Part shown: positions 25,661 through 33,636 of the stretch, piece after piece
Position numbering within the stretch: position 1 is the first letter of the stretch
Layout of the letters: the number at the start of each line of letters is the position of its first letter
Source: Planctomycetaceae bacterium
GTDB lineage: Bacteria > Planctomycetota > Planctomycetia > Planctomycetales > Planctomycetaceae
Length of the DNA stretch: 40,506 nucleotides
NCBI GenBank assembly: GCA_002722955.1
Contig: PBMZ01000074.1
Coordinates: 1 to 40,506, forward strand
Reading direction: 5' to 3'
Notes under the pieces: generated by a model
The model's database searches: none
What the model was told of the DNA's origin: nothing
The model's input: only the letters and a program-made list of their open reading frames with translations
Translations under genes and position numbers: made by a program

Positions 25661-26050
25661 ATGACAAGCCGTCGCACAGCTAAGGCCGCTCAGGCCATTC
25701 GTGAAACGGTCAGCTCGGCCATTTTGTTTGGCTTAAAGGATCCGCGCGTCAAGAACGTAACCGTTTTAAGTGTCGAGTGTAGCGGTGATCTTCGTAACGC
25801 GAAGGTCTACGTTTCCGTCATGGGTGATGCCAAAACGCAGTCGTTAACAATGCATGGCCTGAACTCGGCTCGCGGATTTTTACAATCGAAAGTCGGCGAC
25901 AGACTTCAAACTCGATACACTCCCATACTAAAATTCGTGCTGGATCCGAGTGTGAAGAGAAGTTTCGAGACAACTCAGGTCTTACGCGAACTCGGAGACG
26001 ACACGGAATCCGTCTCCCCAGAAGAAATTGAAGACGAGGCGAACGATTAA
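25661..26050 (+). CDS. rbfA: Ribosome-binding factor A
   Basis: This 129-residue RbfA, a KH-fold protein that matures the 5' end region of 16S rRNA in the 30S subunit, starts at ATG 25661. It has the family features [51 protein letters not shown] and the [17 protein letters not shown] block. A short acidic C-terminal extension follows ([13 protein letters not shown]). The order nusA-infB-rbfA is conserved in most bacteria. Its stop codon shares one base with the ATG of the next gene, so the two are translationally coupled. Confidence 0.95.
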   Translation: MTSRRTAKAAQAIRETVSSAILFGLKDPRVKNVTVLSVECSGDLRNAKVYVSVMGDAKTQSLTMHGLNSARGFLQSKVGDRLQTRYTPILKFVLDPSVKRSFETTQVLRELGDDTESVSPEEIEDEAND

Positions 26051-26907
26051 TGGTTGCCGCAAAGAAGCCTAAGGCATCCGATAAGCAAGCCATCGGCAAG
26101 AAGGTCGTGAACATTTTGAAGAAACGCTACAAAGGTAGTGTTCCAAAAAATGACCGGCCCGTCTTGGAGACGATTTTGTACGGCATTTGCCTGGAAGACG
26201 CGACGAATGACGACGCGGTGAAGGGCTATGACAAGTTGCTGGCTAGCTTTCACGACTTGAATGAAATTCGAGTTAGCTCGGTCGCTGAGCTGGAACCAGC
26301 ATTCGGCGAGCAAGAGCTGGCGCCATGGAAAGCGCTACGGATTCGCAGCGTGCTGCGTTTCATATTCGAAACGTATTACGCTTTCGAATTTGAAGTGCTG
26401 CGGCGCAACACGCTTGATCAAGCTCAAAAGATGCTCACGAAGATCGAGCATCTAAGTCCCTTCGTCCGGCTGTTTACATTGCAAGCCGTTTTAGGCAGTC
26501 ACCTTGTCCCTGTCGACTCGCGGATGATGAAAGCGGCCGTGTGGCTTGGTTTTGTTGACCCTGCCGACAAGGATGAAAAGGCGGCATCAGAATTGAAATC
26601 AGCTGTTCGCAAAGCGGACGTTGATCAGTTCTGCCACCTGTTGCGATGCCTCGCGAATGATGAGTCGCTGACATGGGCGTTCGATGAAGACGCTAAGGAG
26701 TCGGCGGAATTCGATCTGCTGACAGCACCTGACCGCCTCAGCGAACTGTTCACTCGCAAGAAGCCGCGCAAGAAGGCCAAGAAGAAAGTTGTCAAAAAGG
26801 TTGCGAAGAAAGCCGCAAAGAAAAAGGCAACTAAGAAAAAGACGGCCAAGAAGGCTGCGAAGAAAGTTGCCAAGAAGCCTGCGAAAAAGGCCAAGAAGAA
26901 ACGCTAA
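26050..26907 (+). CDS. Degenerate HhH-GPD (endonuclease III-like) protein with histone H1-like Lys/Ala tail
   Basis: This 285-residue protein overlaps the rbfA stop by one base. Residues about 15-235 resemble the helix-hairpin-helix-GPD base-excision fold: VLETILYGICLEDATNDDAV corresponds to the N-terminal helices, and HLVPVDSRMMKAAVWLGFVD to the strand-Asp-helix block, with Asp156 aligned to the catalytic Asp of endonuclease III. The preceding hairpin, which should read like LPGVGxKTA, is LSPFVRLFTLQAVLG here, so the catalytic Lys appears lost. The four-Cys iron-sulfur loop is also missing (only C195 and C200). Residues 236-285 are almost pure Lys/Ala (KKVVKKVAKKAAKKKATKKK), like histone H1 tails, and should bind DNA or RNA. 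A DNA-binding but non-lyase role, or rRNA binding given the operon, is inference. An intrinsic terminator follows. Confidence 0.7.
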   Translation: MVAAKKPKASDKQAIGKKVVNILKKRYKGSVPKNDRPVLETILYGICLEDATNDDAVKGYDKLLASFHDLNEIRVSSVAELEPAFGEQELAPWKALRIRSVLRFIFETYYAFEFEVLRRNTLDQAQKMLTKIEHLSPFVRLFTLQAVLGSHLVPVDSRMMKAAVWLGFVDPADKDEKAASELKSAVRKADVDQFCHLLRCLANDESLTWAFDEDAKESAEFDLLTAPDRLSELFTRKKPRKKAKKKVVKKVAKKAAKKKATKKKTAKKAAKKVAKKPAKKAKKKR

Positions 26908-26916
26908 GGGAATTCC

Positions 26917-26954
26917 AGAAGCCCGGCTTTTTCAAAAAGCCGGGCTTCTTTTTT
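26917..26954 (+). terminator. Intrinsic terminator of the nusA-infB-rbfA operon
   Basis: The stem is AGAAGCCCGGCTTTT with its reverse complement (26917-26931/26935-26949) around a three-base loop, followed by a run of six T. It starts ten bases after the last stop of the operon. The stem sequence is the same as in the hairpin at 18587-18629, so a repeat family serves here as terminator. Confidence 0.88.
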
Positions 26955-27020
26955 GCTTGTGAACGTACTCACCCTGACTATAGATCTTCAAGTCTTTCGC
27001 GGTGAGCAAGGAAGCGCGAT

Positions 27021-27656
27021 ATGAGAATCTTTGCAATGGGGATGTTTTCAAACCCGAATGCAGAAGAATTAGCAACGATCAAGTCCGCTGAGTTCGCCCA
27101 CTTCTCAATCGTGGGCACATGGGATTATCAACGTGAGCCCTGCGAAGATTGTGATTACTATTGGTAGCGACTAGTTGCCGCACTGCTAGTGCAGTGGGAG
27201 ACATCGTCGCCAATTGTTGGTGACTTCTCTTGGAACGGCCCGTTTGGTTATTCCTTCTTGATGAAGAAAGACGTCGCGCGTCGGCTCGCAGACTCTGTTT
27301 TCGAAGTAGACACCGCGCCGATTGAATACATCAAACCAGAAAGGAAACGTAACGTTGTTGGGTATCCCTATGCTGGACCGGAACTGGTTTGGGCCAAAGA
27401 CATTCCAGTCGTGGAATTGGATCTCGAAGCCAGTGATGTTTCTGAAACGCGTTCATGCCTCAGCTGTGGAGACATCCGTTACACATTGTGTGAAACCGAG
27501 ATCGTCACTCGGGAATGCGATTGGAGCAATCACCACATTTTCCGAATTGCAACAAACGGTCCGGCGATACCCTTTGTGACTGAAAGAGGACGATCGGTCA
27601 TCGAAGGATGCAGCTTTACGAACATTCATTTCCGGGAAGCTGGAGAGATTGTCTGA
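27021..27656 (+). pseudogene. Double-CXXCG-type protein gene interrupted by an in-frame amber codon
   Basis: An ATG at 27021 preceded by AAGGAAG opens a frame (MRIFAMGMFSNPNAEELATI) that ends at a TAG at 27165 directly after DCDYYW. The same frame continues without shift as RLVAALLVQWETSSPIVGDF to a stop at 27656. Together the 211 codons resemble the double-CXXCG protein family first noted as Myxococcus paralogs: a first Cys pair in PCEDC, then WETSSPIVGDFSW, GYPYAGPELVW, a second Cys pair in CLSCG, and the C-terminal GCSFTNIHFREAGE. The first pair lacks the Gly. If the amber is real the product is truncated to 48 residues, or restarts at GTG 27189. Family function is unknown. The gene stands alone between the nusA operon terminator and the DUF1501 operon. 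Confidence 0.6.
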
Positions 27657-27703
27657 CCTGATTCCCGAAACTTCTGAAATCACAAATCAACAGTCATCAA
27701 TCT

Positions 27704-28972
27704 TCAAAAGAGTCCCGGTATCGGTGCGCCATCGCGGATCAGTGTGATTGGGCGACCGACATTTGCTTGGTATTCGGTCTTCGGATCAATGCCGATGTTC
27801 TTGAAGAAGGACGCGGCCAGATCGTCTGGTGTGAAGCCGTCGGATTTTGGGCCTTGGGCTTTATCGTCGCTTTCGCCAAGAACTTGACCGCCGCGTATAT
27901 CGCCGCCGGCTAGGAGTGAGGACATGGCTCGTGCCCAGTGGTCGCGGCCGACGCGGGCGTTGACTTTTGGCGTGCGGCCGAATTCTCCGGTGACTAGGAT
28001 CGATGTTGAGTCCAGTCTGTTCTTTTCTTGAAGTCGATCAAGCAGGGCCGACATCGACTGGTCGAATCGTGGTAAGAGTTCGCGGCCTAGGCGATTGAAA
28101 TTGTCGGCGTGTGTGTCCCAGCCTTCTAACAGTACGGTGACGAATCGGACTCCGGCTTCGATCAGCCGTGTGGTCAGCAGCATGCTTTGGCCGAACTCGT
28201 GCCGACCAAATCGCTCGACTTCCCGTTCGGTCTCGCTGGTTAAATCAAACGCGTTGCGTGAGCGGCGCGAACTGATGATTCGGTAGGCTTGCTCAGAAAA
28301 TCGGTCCAGACCGCGGACGGGATCGTCAAGGTCTTCGAATCTCTCGAACGCTTTATCGATATCGGATAACAAGTTGCGGCGTGATTCGTACTTCTCGATC
28401 GTCAAGCCATCACCCAGTGTGATACCGCGGACTCGGAATGGCTGGCCGTAGCGAGGCTTCTCGCCGGTTGAGAGCGGACCGTATTCCGCACCCAAGTAGC
28501 CTGGGCCTTCGACGGGGCGGTCGATGGAAACGAACGACGGTAAATCTTTGGCGGCGGGAAACTCGTGACTGACGACGGAACCATACATCGGATATTGAAC
28601 GACCGGCGTTGGTCGATTGCCCGTCATCAAATAGCGAGTGCCCAATCCGTGAGCAGCCAGGTTATGAGTGATCCCGCGAATGACCGCGTACTTTTCCGCT
28701 CGACGTGCAAGTCGCGGCATGTGCTCGCAGATTTCGACACCAGCCGCAGCGGTCTTGATCGGGCTGAATTGCCCTCGGTACTCGGCCGGCGCGTCCGGTT
28801 TCAGATCAAATGTGTCTTGATGGGAAGGGCCGCCTCCCAGGAAGACCAGGATTGCAGAACGTCCTTTGTCCTCTTCGCTCGCGTGCGCATTCATCCGCAG
28901 AAAACTGCTCAAGGATAAGCCAGAGCCAAGGACGCCAACTTTGAGCATTTGGCGGCGTGAGATTTGGTTCAT
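27704..28972 (-). CDS. DUF1501 family protein, twin-arginine N-terminus
   Basis: This 422-residue protein starts at ATG 28972 (MNQISRRQMLKVGVLGSG), preceded by AAGG; another ATG five codons upstream is possible. A twin-arginine signal is followed by the DUF1501 body: LVFLGGGPSHQDTFDLKPDAP, YSTMPR-region equivalents, GEFGRTPKVNARVGRDHWAR, then GGDIRGGQVLGES and the C-terminal FFKNIGIDPKT. It is last in a three-gene minus-strand operon after the DUF1549/DUF1553 gene. That pairing is the standard planctomycete arrangement, in which the cytochrome-domain protein and the DUF1501 protein are thought to work together in the periplasm. Catalytic function is unproven. Confidence 0.93.
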   Translation of the reverse strand: MNQISRRQMLKVGVLGSGLSLSSFLRMNAHASEEDKGRSAILVFLGGGPSHQDTFDLKPDAPAEYRGQFSPIKTAAAGVEICEHMPRLARRAEKYAVIRGITHNLAAHGLGTRYLMTGNRPTPVVQYPMYGSVVSHEFPAAKDLPSFVSIDRPVEGPGYLGAEYGPLSTGEKPRYGQPFRVRGITLGDGLTIEKYESRRNLLSDIDKAFERFEDLDDPVRGLDRFSEQAYRIISSRRSRNAFDLTSETEREVERFGRHEFGQSMLLTTRLIEAGVRFVTVLLEGWDTHADNFNRLGRELLPRFDQSMSALLDRLQEKNRLDSTSILVTGEFGRTPKVNARVGRDHWARAMSSLLAGGDIRGGQVLGESDDKAQGPKSDGFTPDDLAASFFKNIGIDPKTEYQANVGRPITLIRDGAPIPGLF

Positions 28973-28992
28973 GGTTGCGCCTTTCATTTGCC

Positions 28993-29018
28993 GAAGCCCG
29001 TGCCCAAAGCCGGGCTTC
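28993..29018. repeat. Imperfect copy of the GAAGCCCGGC hairpin
   Basis: GAAGCCCG and CGGGCTTC are separated by ten bases in the gap between the DUF1549/DUF1553 stop and the DUF1501 start. It is a diverged member of the family found at 18587 and 26917. Being inside an operon, it could partially terminate or protect the upstream message. Confidence 0.6.
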
Positions 29019-29020
29019 TC

Positions 29021-31435
29021 TTATCGGTTCAAAATGAATTCTTTTGTGTTGATCAACACCCAAAGCAGATCGCGAATTCCCTCTTCGAGTGACTCGACTT
29101 TCGCCAAATGTTTGTTGGCTCGATCAATTTCAGACGTCGTTGGCGGCCGGTTGACCGTTCGCAGCCATGCCGTTTTGACAAGCTGCCTTCGATCAAGATT
29201 GTCGCCAGCCTTTTCTGCATGCGAGATTTCAGTTATCCACCCACTCTCGTCGAGTCGCTGTTCGACCAAGGGATCATTGTGCATAAAGATCGACTGCAAT
29301 AGCGTTGGCTGATTGATGCGTTCGCAGTCACAATTCAGCGCGCGTTCGGGTTTGCCGAACACATGCATTCCGTAAGTTCCCGCGAGCCACATCGATAGGT
29401 GTCCCGTCGCGCGGCGGGTTAAGTCGGTACGGACCTTGTCGAGGTTATCGGTCGCGGCAACCGCTTGCTTTAAGCCATCGTAAACGACTTCGGCCGGGAC
29501 TCGGCGAGGTATCGAACGACTGAAATTGCGGCGGTCGTCGCGATTTGTCTTGTTTGGTTTCCACGTGCGTTGGTAGGTTTCGCTCGAGACGATTTGTCGG
29601 TGCAGCCACTTCATGTCGAAGTCGCGTTCTACAAATCCGTCGGCAAGCCAGTCGAGCAATGCTGGGTTGCTGGGAGGGTTGGCCGGGTTTAAGTCGTCGG
29701 GGGGCTCGACGATGCCGATGTGAAAGTAGCCGGCCCAAACGCGATTTACAAAGGCCCGTGCAAACCACGGGTTGTCTTGTTGTTTCATCCACTGCATGAT
29801 CTGGACGCGAGGATCCTCGTCCGCTGCCAACTGGACGACATCGCTGCGAAGTAAGCTGATGGAAGCCGCGGCCTTGCGACGATCGATGTACAACTCTCGC
29901 CAAGGAATCGTGCGGCCGTCTTGGGCGCGTCGCAGCACGTCTTTGCGGATTGGGGATCCGTTCTTTCCTCGCACGTTCAGGCCGACTTGTTTGGCCAATT
30001 CGCGGTATCGCTTGTCGGCGGCGGGAACGACACCGTATTTGACGTTTTCAAATAGAGCGCTGAACTGCTGGAAGTCTCGCTGTGTCCACGGGGCAAACGG
30101 ATGCTTGTGGCATTGAGCACACTGCAAACGGATGCCCAGGAAATTGTGGGCGAATGCGAGTGCTTTGTCTTCCGGTTTCTCCATCGTGCGACGCGTCCAG
30201 TAATGAGGCATCGTCTGTCGCTGGGAAAAATCGCTCGGTGAATCCAGGCGGAAGTAAGCCGATACTTCGCTCGCATAATCATCGTAAGTTTGTCCCGAAC
30301 GGCGACTCTTGGCCAAGACGATTTGTTCGATCAAGTCATCGTAGGCTATGTTGGATTTCACACGTTGATAAATCCACATATACCATTGCACCGAGGTTTC
30401 TTGCCCCAACTCGGCTTGTTGCCGAGGATTGCAGCCGGTGAAATCGCACAGCTTATTGGTCCACCAAGCCGCGTACGCGGGCCGCTCGAGCAATTCGTCA
30501 ATCTTGCGGCGGCGTTTGTCTTTCGTCTTGTCTGCGAGGAATCTTTCCACTTCGTCTGGGGTTGGCAAAGTGCCGGTGACATCAATGCTGACGCGTCTTA
30601 GGAACTCGGCGTCGGTGCAGGCTGGCGAGGCCACGATGCCTAGCTTGTTGAGTTTCGCTCGAACAAGCTTATCAATGGTGTTGCCATCAGCGGCATTCGG
30701 TGATTCTACGATCGATTCTTTGACCGTATGAAATGGACGCATTACGGGAACTGACGCGACACCGTTGTCGTAAAACGCGATGACATGGCTGTCTCCCGCA
30801 CCGACCGATTCCAAGTGGCCGTTGTTATCAACAGTGACAACGGAGTCATCGTTGGTGCGAAAACGACATAGCGGAGTGACGTCCTCAGAAGTGCCATCTT
30901 CCCAATGGGCGACGACTCGCAATTTGACGCTCTTGAGCTGTGAAGCGAAGACGACTTCTTTGGGGTCGATTTCGAGTCGTTTGAGCTCTCGCGGCGCCGA
31001 CGTACCTCGCGCACCGGCGGCGATCCATCGTTCGAGAATGTGGTGTTCCCACGAACCGAGGTCAAAGCGATTGCCGCCCTCGTGATTGACTTCGAGCGAG
31101 GGCTTTAAGATCGCCAAGCTCTTGGCAGGCGTTTTCGTATTGATGCGTGGACCTTGTTTGGACGACGACTGGGCCGTTAGCCCGGCGTGATCCATTTTGA
31201 AGTCGTATCCGAACAGCGAAAGTCGGAAGCCGCCGCGTCCTTGAAATGACCCATGACACGCGCGGCCGTTACAGCCAAGTCGGCCGAGTAACGGAACGAC
31301 GTGTCTTTGAAAGTCCGGTACTTCCGAGGTCTGCGAATCAGCAAATCTCTGGTTCGCGGGACGGAGAGTCTTTTCGGTCCCCGGCAACGAGGATGCCAAA
31401 ACACAAATCACAGACGCCGCGCAGACGAATCGCAT
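29021..31435 (-). CDS. DUF1549/DUF1553 protein with Ig-like (BIG2-type) domain and two heme-type motifs
   Basis: This 804-residue exported protein starts at ATG 31435 (MRFVCAASVICVLASSLPG signal). Near the N-terminus is GCNGRACHG, the CX4CH variant seen in planctomycete cytochrome-domain proteins, within FQRHVVPLLGRLGCNGRACH. A BIG2-like beta domain follows (about 150-235, RLEIDPKEVVFASQLKSVKL to GNHL-type turns). The DUF1549 region starts at TIDKLVRAKLNKLGI and carries a standard CAQCHKHPF motif. The DUF1553 region has NPWFARAFVNRVWAGYFHIG, SSETYQRTW and the C-terminal WVLINTKEFILNR. It is the middle gene of the operon, beginning two bases after the stop of the repeat protein and followed by the DUF1501 gene. 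A role in periplasmic redox or polymer breakdown is often proposed but unproven. Confidence 0.92.
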   Translation of the reverse strand: MRFVCAASVICVLASSLPGTEKTLRPANQRFADSQTSEVPDFQRHVVPLLGRLGCNGRACHGSFQGRGGFRLSLFGYDFKMDHAGLTAQSSSKQGPRINTKTPAKSLAILKPSLEVNHEGGNRFDLGSWEHHILERWIAAGARGTSAPRELKRLEIDPKEVVFASQLKSVKLRVVAHWEDGTSEDVTPLCRFRTNDDSVVTVDNNGHLESVGAGDSHVIAFYDNGVASVPVMRPFHTVKESIVESPNAADGNTIDKLVRAKLNKLGIVASPACTDAEFLRRVSIDVTGTLPTPDEVERFLADKTKDKRRRKIDELLERPAYAAWWTNKLCDFTGCNPRQQAELGQETSVQWYMWIYQRVKSNIAYDDLIEQIVLAKSRRSGQTYDDYASEVSAYFRLDSPSDFSQRQTMPHYWTRRTMEKPEDKALAFAHNFLGIRLQCAQCHKHPFAPWTQRDFQQFSALFENVKYGVVPAADKRYRELAKQVGLNVRGKNGSPIRKDVLRRAQDGRTIPWRELYIDRRKAAASISLLRSDVVQLAADEDPRVQIMQWMKQQDNPWFARAFVNRVWAGYFHIGIVEPPDDLNPANPPSNPALLDWLADGFVERDFDMKWLHRQIVSSETYQRTWKPNKTNRDDRRNFSRSIPRRVPAEVVYDGLKQAVAATDNLDKVRTDLTRRATGHLSMWLAGTYGMHVFGKPERALNCDCERINQPTLLQSIFMHNDPLVEQRLDESGWITEISHAEKAGDNLDRRQLVKTAWLRTVNRPPTTSEIDRANKHLAKVESLEEGIRDLLWVLINTKEFILNR

Positions 31436-31437
31436 GA

Positions 31438-32898
31438 CTACCGTTCCTCGCGAGGTTTCTCCGTTCGTTCTTTTTTGGGATTTTCGCTTTCGCCGACTTT
31501 TCGCACGCCTTCGATGACGGACAAGACGTCCGTGCCAGTCACCTCGTTGCGGACGACTGCTTCGATGCGATCGCCGACGTTGAGCTTGCCATACACATCT
31601 TTGCGACGCCAGAATCCGGACAAGATCGCGGTCTTGCCTTTGATGCTTTCAGGCTTCTTCGCTTTGCTGCCATTGAAGCTGCGATTGACGTCGGTAACTT
31701 TGATGATCAGCCCGTACATGGTTTTGTCTTTCTTGACGATTTGGGCGGAAACCATGCCTTGGAAACCGCGGAACTCGTCTGGTAGTACGGGGTAATCTTC
31801 GGGTTTGTAGGGAGCGACTTTGCGGAACAACTCGCCAGGGAAAGTCAGGCTATTGCCTCGAACGTGACGGCCGGCCACTTCCAGTGTCTCGCCTTTTCGA
31901 GTTGTCAGCAAAACGTCGAGCAAGCGGTTCGATACGCCTTCGATCCGGACGTTCTTTCCGATGATGCTCTTCGGTTTTCTAGCTCGATTCTGACGCCAGA
32001 TGCGAGGCACCGCATCGACCTTCATCACTAACGTGCCCTTTTCAACGTCTTTCTCAACCAGCGTTCCGACCAGTGATCCCAAGAAACCGTTCATGCCATC
32101 GGGCAAGCCGCCTTCTTCCGTCTCTTTGCTTCGAGCGACTGGTCGTTTGCCGGGTATACCTTCCGTCTTACGAATGAACTCGGCGACCGTGAGGTGTTCG
32201 CTGCGCATTCCGATGTGCTGTATTCCCACTTCGATGTGGTCTCCGACTTTGAGACCGTGGTATTGCTCTTTGCGACGCCAGAAGCCGGCCAGCATCATTT
32301 GCTTGCCTTCGATGGTCTTGGCGTTTTTCGCGCGGTTGTTTTTCCATGTGTCGATGACGCGGTCAACCTGAACGATCAACTCGAACATCTCGCGATCCTT
32401 CTTTACGATCTTCGCGGCGACGGCTCCGTTGAAACCGCGGAATTGCTCGGGCAAAACCGGGTAGTCTTTAGGATCGTACGGCGCGACCTTTCGCAACAAC
32501 TCACCGGGAAACGTGAGTTGTTCGCCGCGGACATGATGCGCTTCGCACTCGAGCGTCTCGCCTTCCTTGACCACCAGTAAGACGTCGAGCCACTTACCGC
32601 TGACTCCGTTTACGATGACGTTTTTACCAACAATGCTCTTGGGATTCTCGGCCTTGCTGTTCCGCCAAACTCGGGGTATCGCGTCAACGTTGATCAGAAA
32701 CGTGCCTGTCTCGACGTCTTTCTTGACGAGCCGTCCGACCAGCATGCCATTGAAGCGAACGATTCCCTCAGGGAAGGCATCGGGAGTTTTCTTCGTGACG
32801 GGTGGACGGGGTTTGGTTTCTTTCTTGGCCTTTTCGTCAGCCGCAGCCGGAAATGCCAAGCTGCCCAAGACGAGCATTGTGATGAGCTGTTGCTTCAT
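31438..32898 (-). CDS. Secreted protein with A-B-A-B repeat (four related ~95-residue units)
   Basis: This 486-residue protein starts at ATG 32898 (MKQQLITMLVLGSLAFPAAA) after AAGGA; the frame is open to 33219 but that part lies in intergenic repeats. After a signal peptide (cleaved near residue 20) and a Lys/Pro linker come two long copies of one module (about 49-244 and 271-467, offset 223 residues). Each module consists of two shorter related units. All four units share GxLVKKD-type starts and a block ending in an aromatic residue, basic residues and K[ST]I: VWRNSKAENPKSI, TWKNNRAKNAKTI, IWRQNRARKPKSI, SFNGSKAKKPESI. A units end in TFPGELxRKVAPYxPxDYPVLP; B units contain GFWRRK and VGDxIE. 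Alternating beta-type residues suggest OB-like barrels. No family was recognised. First gene of the operon, two bases before the cytochrome protein gene. Confidence 0.85.
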   Translation of the reverse strand: MKQQLITMLVLGSLAFPAAADEKAKKETKPRPPVTKKTPDAFPEGIVRFNGMLVGRLVKKDVETGTFLINVDAIPRVWRNSKAENPKSIVGKNVIVNGVSGKWLDVLLVVKEGETLECEAHHVRGEQLTFPGELLRKVAPYDPKDYPVLPEQFRGFNGAVAAKIVKKDREMFELIVQVDRVIDTWKNNRAKNAKTIEGKQMMLAGFWRRKEQYHGLKVGDHIEVGIQHIGMRSEHLTVAEFIRKTEGIPGKRPVARSKETEEGGLPDGMNGFLGSLVGTLVEKDVEKGTLVMKVDAVPRIWRQNRARKPKSIIGKNVRIEGVSNRLLDVLLTTRKGETLEVAGRHVRGNSLTFPGELFRKVAPYKPEDYPVLPDEFRGFQGMVSAQIVKKDKTMYGLIIKVTDVNRSFNGSKAKKPESIKGKTAILSGFWRRKDVYGKLNVGDRIEAVVRNEVTGTDVLSVIEGVRKVGESENPKKERTEKPREER

Positions 32899-33021
32899 GG
32901 TTTCGTCCTTTTGTGAATTGACGACCTGTTGAGTGGCTCTGTAGCAATCACTTCGTAATGACATCGTGGACAGCTGGGATCGAACTGTCAGCTCCGAGTT
33001 GCTGGTTACACACAGGGAGCC

Positions 33022-33359
33022 GTTTAACCCGTAGCCGAAGGTCTTGATGTTGCGCTTATTGGACTTTATGGAGTGCGGTGGCCTGGCACCGCTTTGGATT
33101 GAGTTGGTTTTCGCACTGGAATTCAGGGCCAAGTTGAAAACTTGCCATCCCGCTTCGATCCTGACGTCTATTCCTTCAATCGAATCGGTGATTCGAACGG
33201 ACTGCGAGGCGACTCGCAACGATCATGCGTTTTCGCGTTTCTGCACAAGTCCAAAGACTCCAAAGCGGTGCCAGGCCACCGCACTCCAAAAAGTCCAAAA
33301 TGCGCAACATCAAGAGCCGAAGGCGAGGCGTGCTTCTCGTCTTTGGCTGGGGGTTAAAC
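33022..33359. repeat. Composite inverted repeat (MITE- or REPIN-cluster-like)
   Basis: The left arm (33022-33098) and right arm (33259-33359, inverted) share GTTTAACCC at the outer ends, then an interrupted GTAGCCGAAGG-like stretch. The inner part is a nearly identical run of about 57 bases holding TCTTGATGTTGCGC, TTGGACTTT and a GCGGTGGCCTGGCACCGC hairpin. A unique spacer of 160 bases separates the arms. The right arm has about 20 extra bases near its outer end. Nothing in the spacer reads as a gene; the minus-strand frame through it is an upstream extension of the repeat-protein gene with no signal. Confidence 0.7.
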
Positions 33360-33418
33360 GATCGAAGTCATTCGAATCGGGTGCGCTCATGGATTCTTAT
33401 CAATCAGGGCTGGAGATA

Positions 33419-33513
33419 GTAACCCGACGCGTGAGCGAGGGACGCTCACACGTGTTGGCAGTCGTATCATCGACGAAGGCGTGTGAGCGTCCCTCGCTCA
33501 CGCGTCGGGTTAC
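33419..33513. repeat. Perfect 34-bp inverted repeat, 27-bp spacer
   Basis: Arms 33419-33452 and 33480-33513 are exact reverse complements. Each arm is itself a hairpin (GTGAGCG, loop AGGGA, CGCTCAC) behind a GTAACCC head, so the element is an inverted pair of short palindromes. It lies between the composite repeat and the third DUF1501 gene. Together with 33022-33359 it accounts for most of the 740-base non-coding stretch 32899-33636; the rest shows no gene. Confidence 0.88.
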
Positions 33514-33636
33514 CCAAAAATAGCTTGTCGCAGTCCTTGAGCGCACCCTTCGAATCAAGGGGCAAATACCGTATTGAAAAAACACGGTGATGCAGCGAGA
33601 ATGAGTGACATCTAGATTTGCGCACAAGGAGCTGCG

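Noticed and set aside
26625..26894. Minus-strand Phe/Ala-rich 'membrane protein' over the Lys/Ala tail
   Set aside because: Antisense of AAG/GCC-rich codons gives Phe/Leu/Ala runs; not a real gene.
33044..33523. Plus-strand 159-codon frame in the 33 kb repeat region
   Set aside because: Made of translated palindromic repeats (RRVSEGRSH and its mirror), which recur as spurious ORFs; no domain or start signal.
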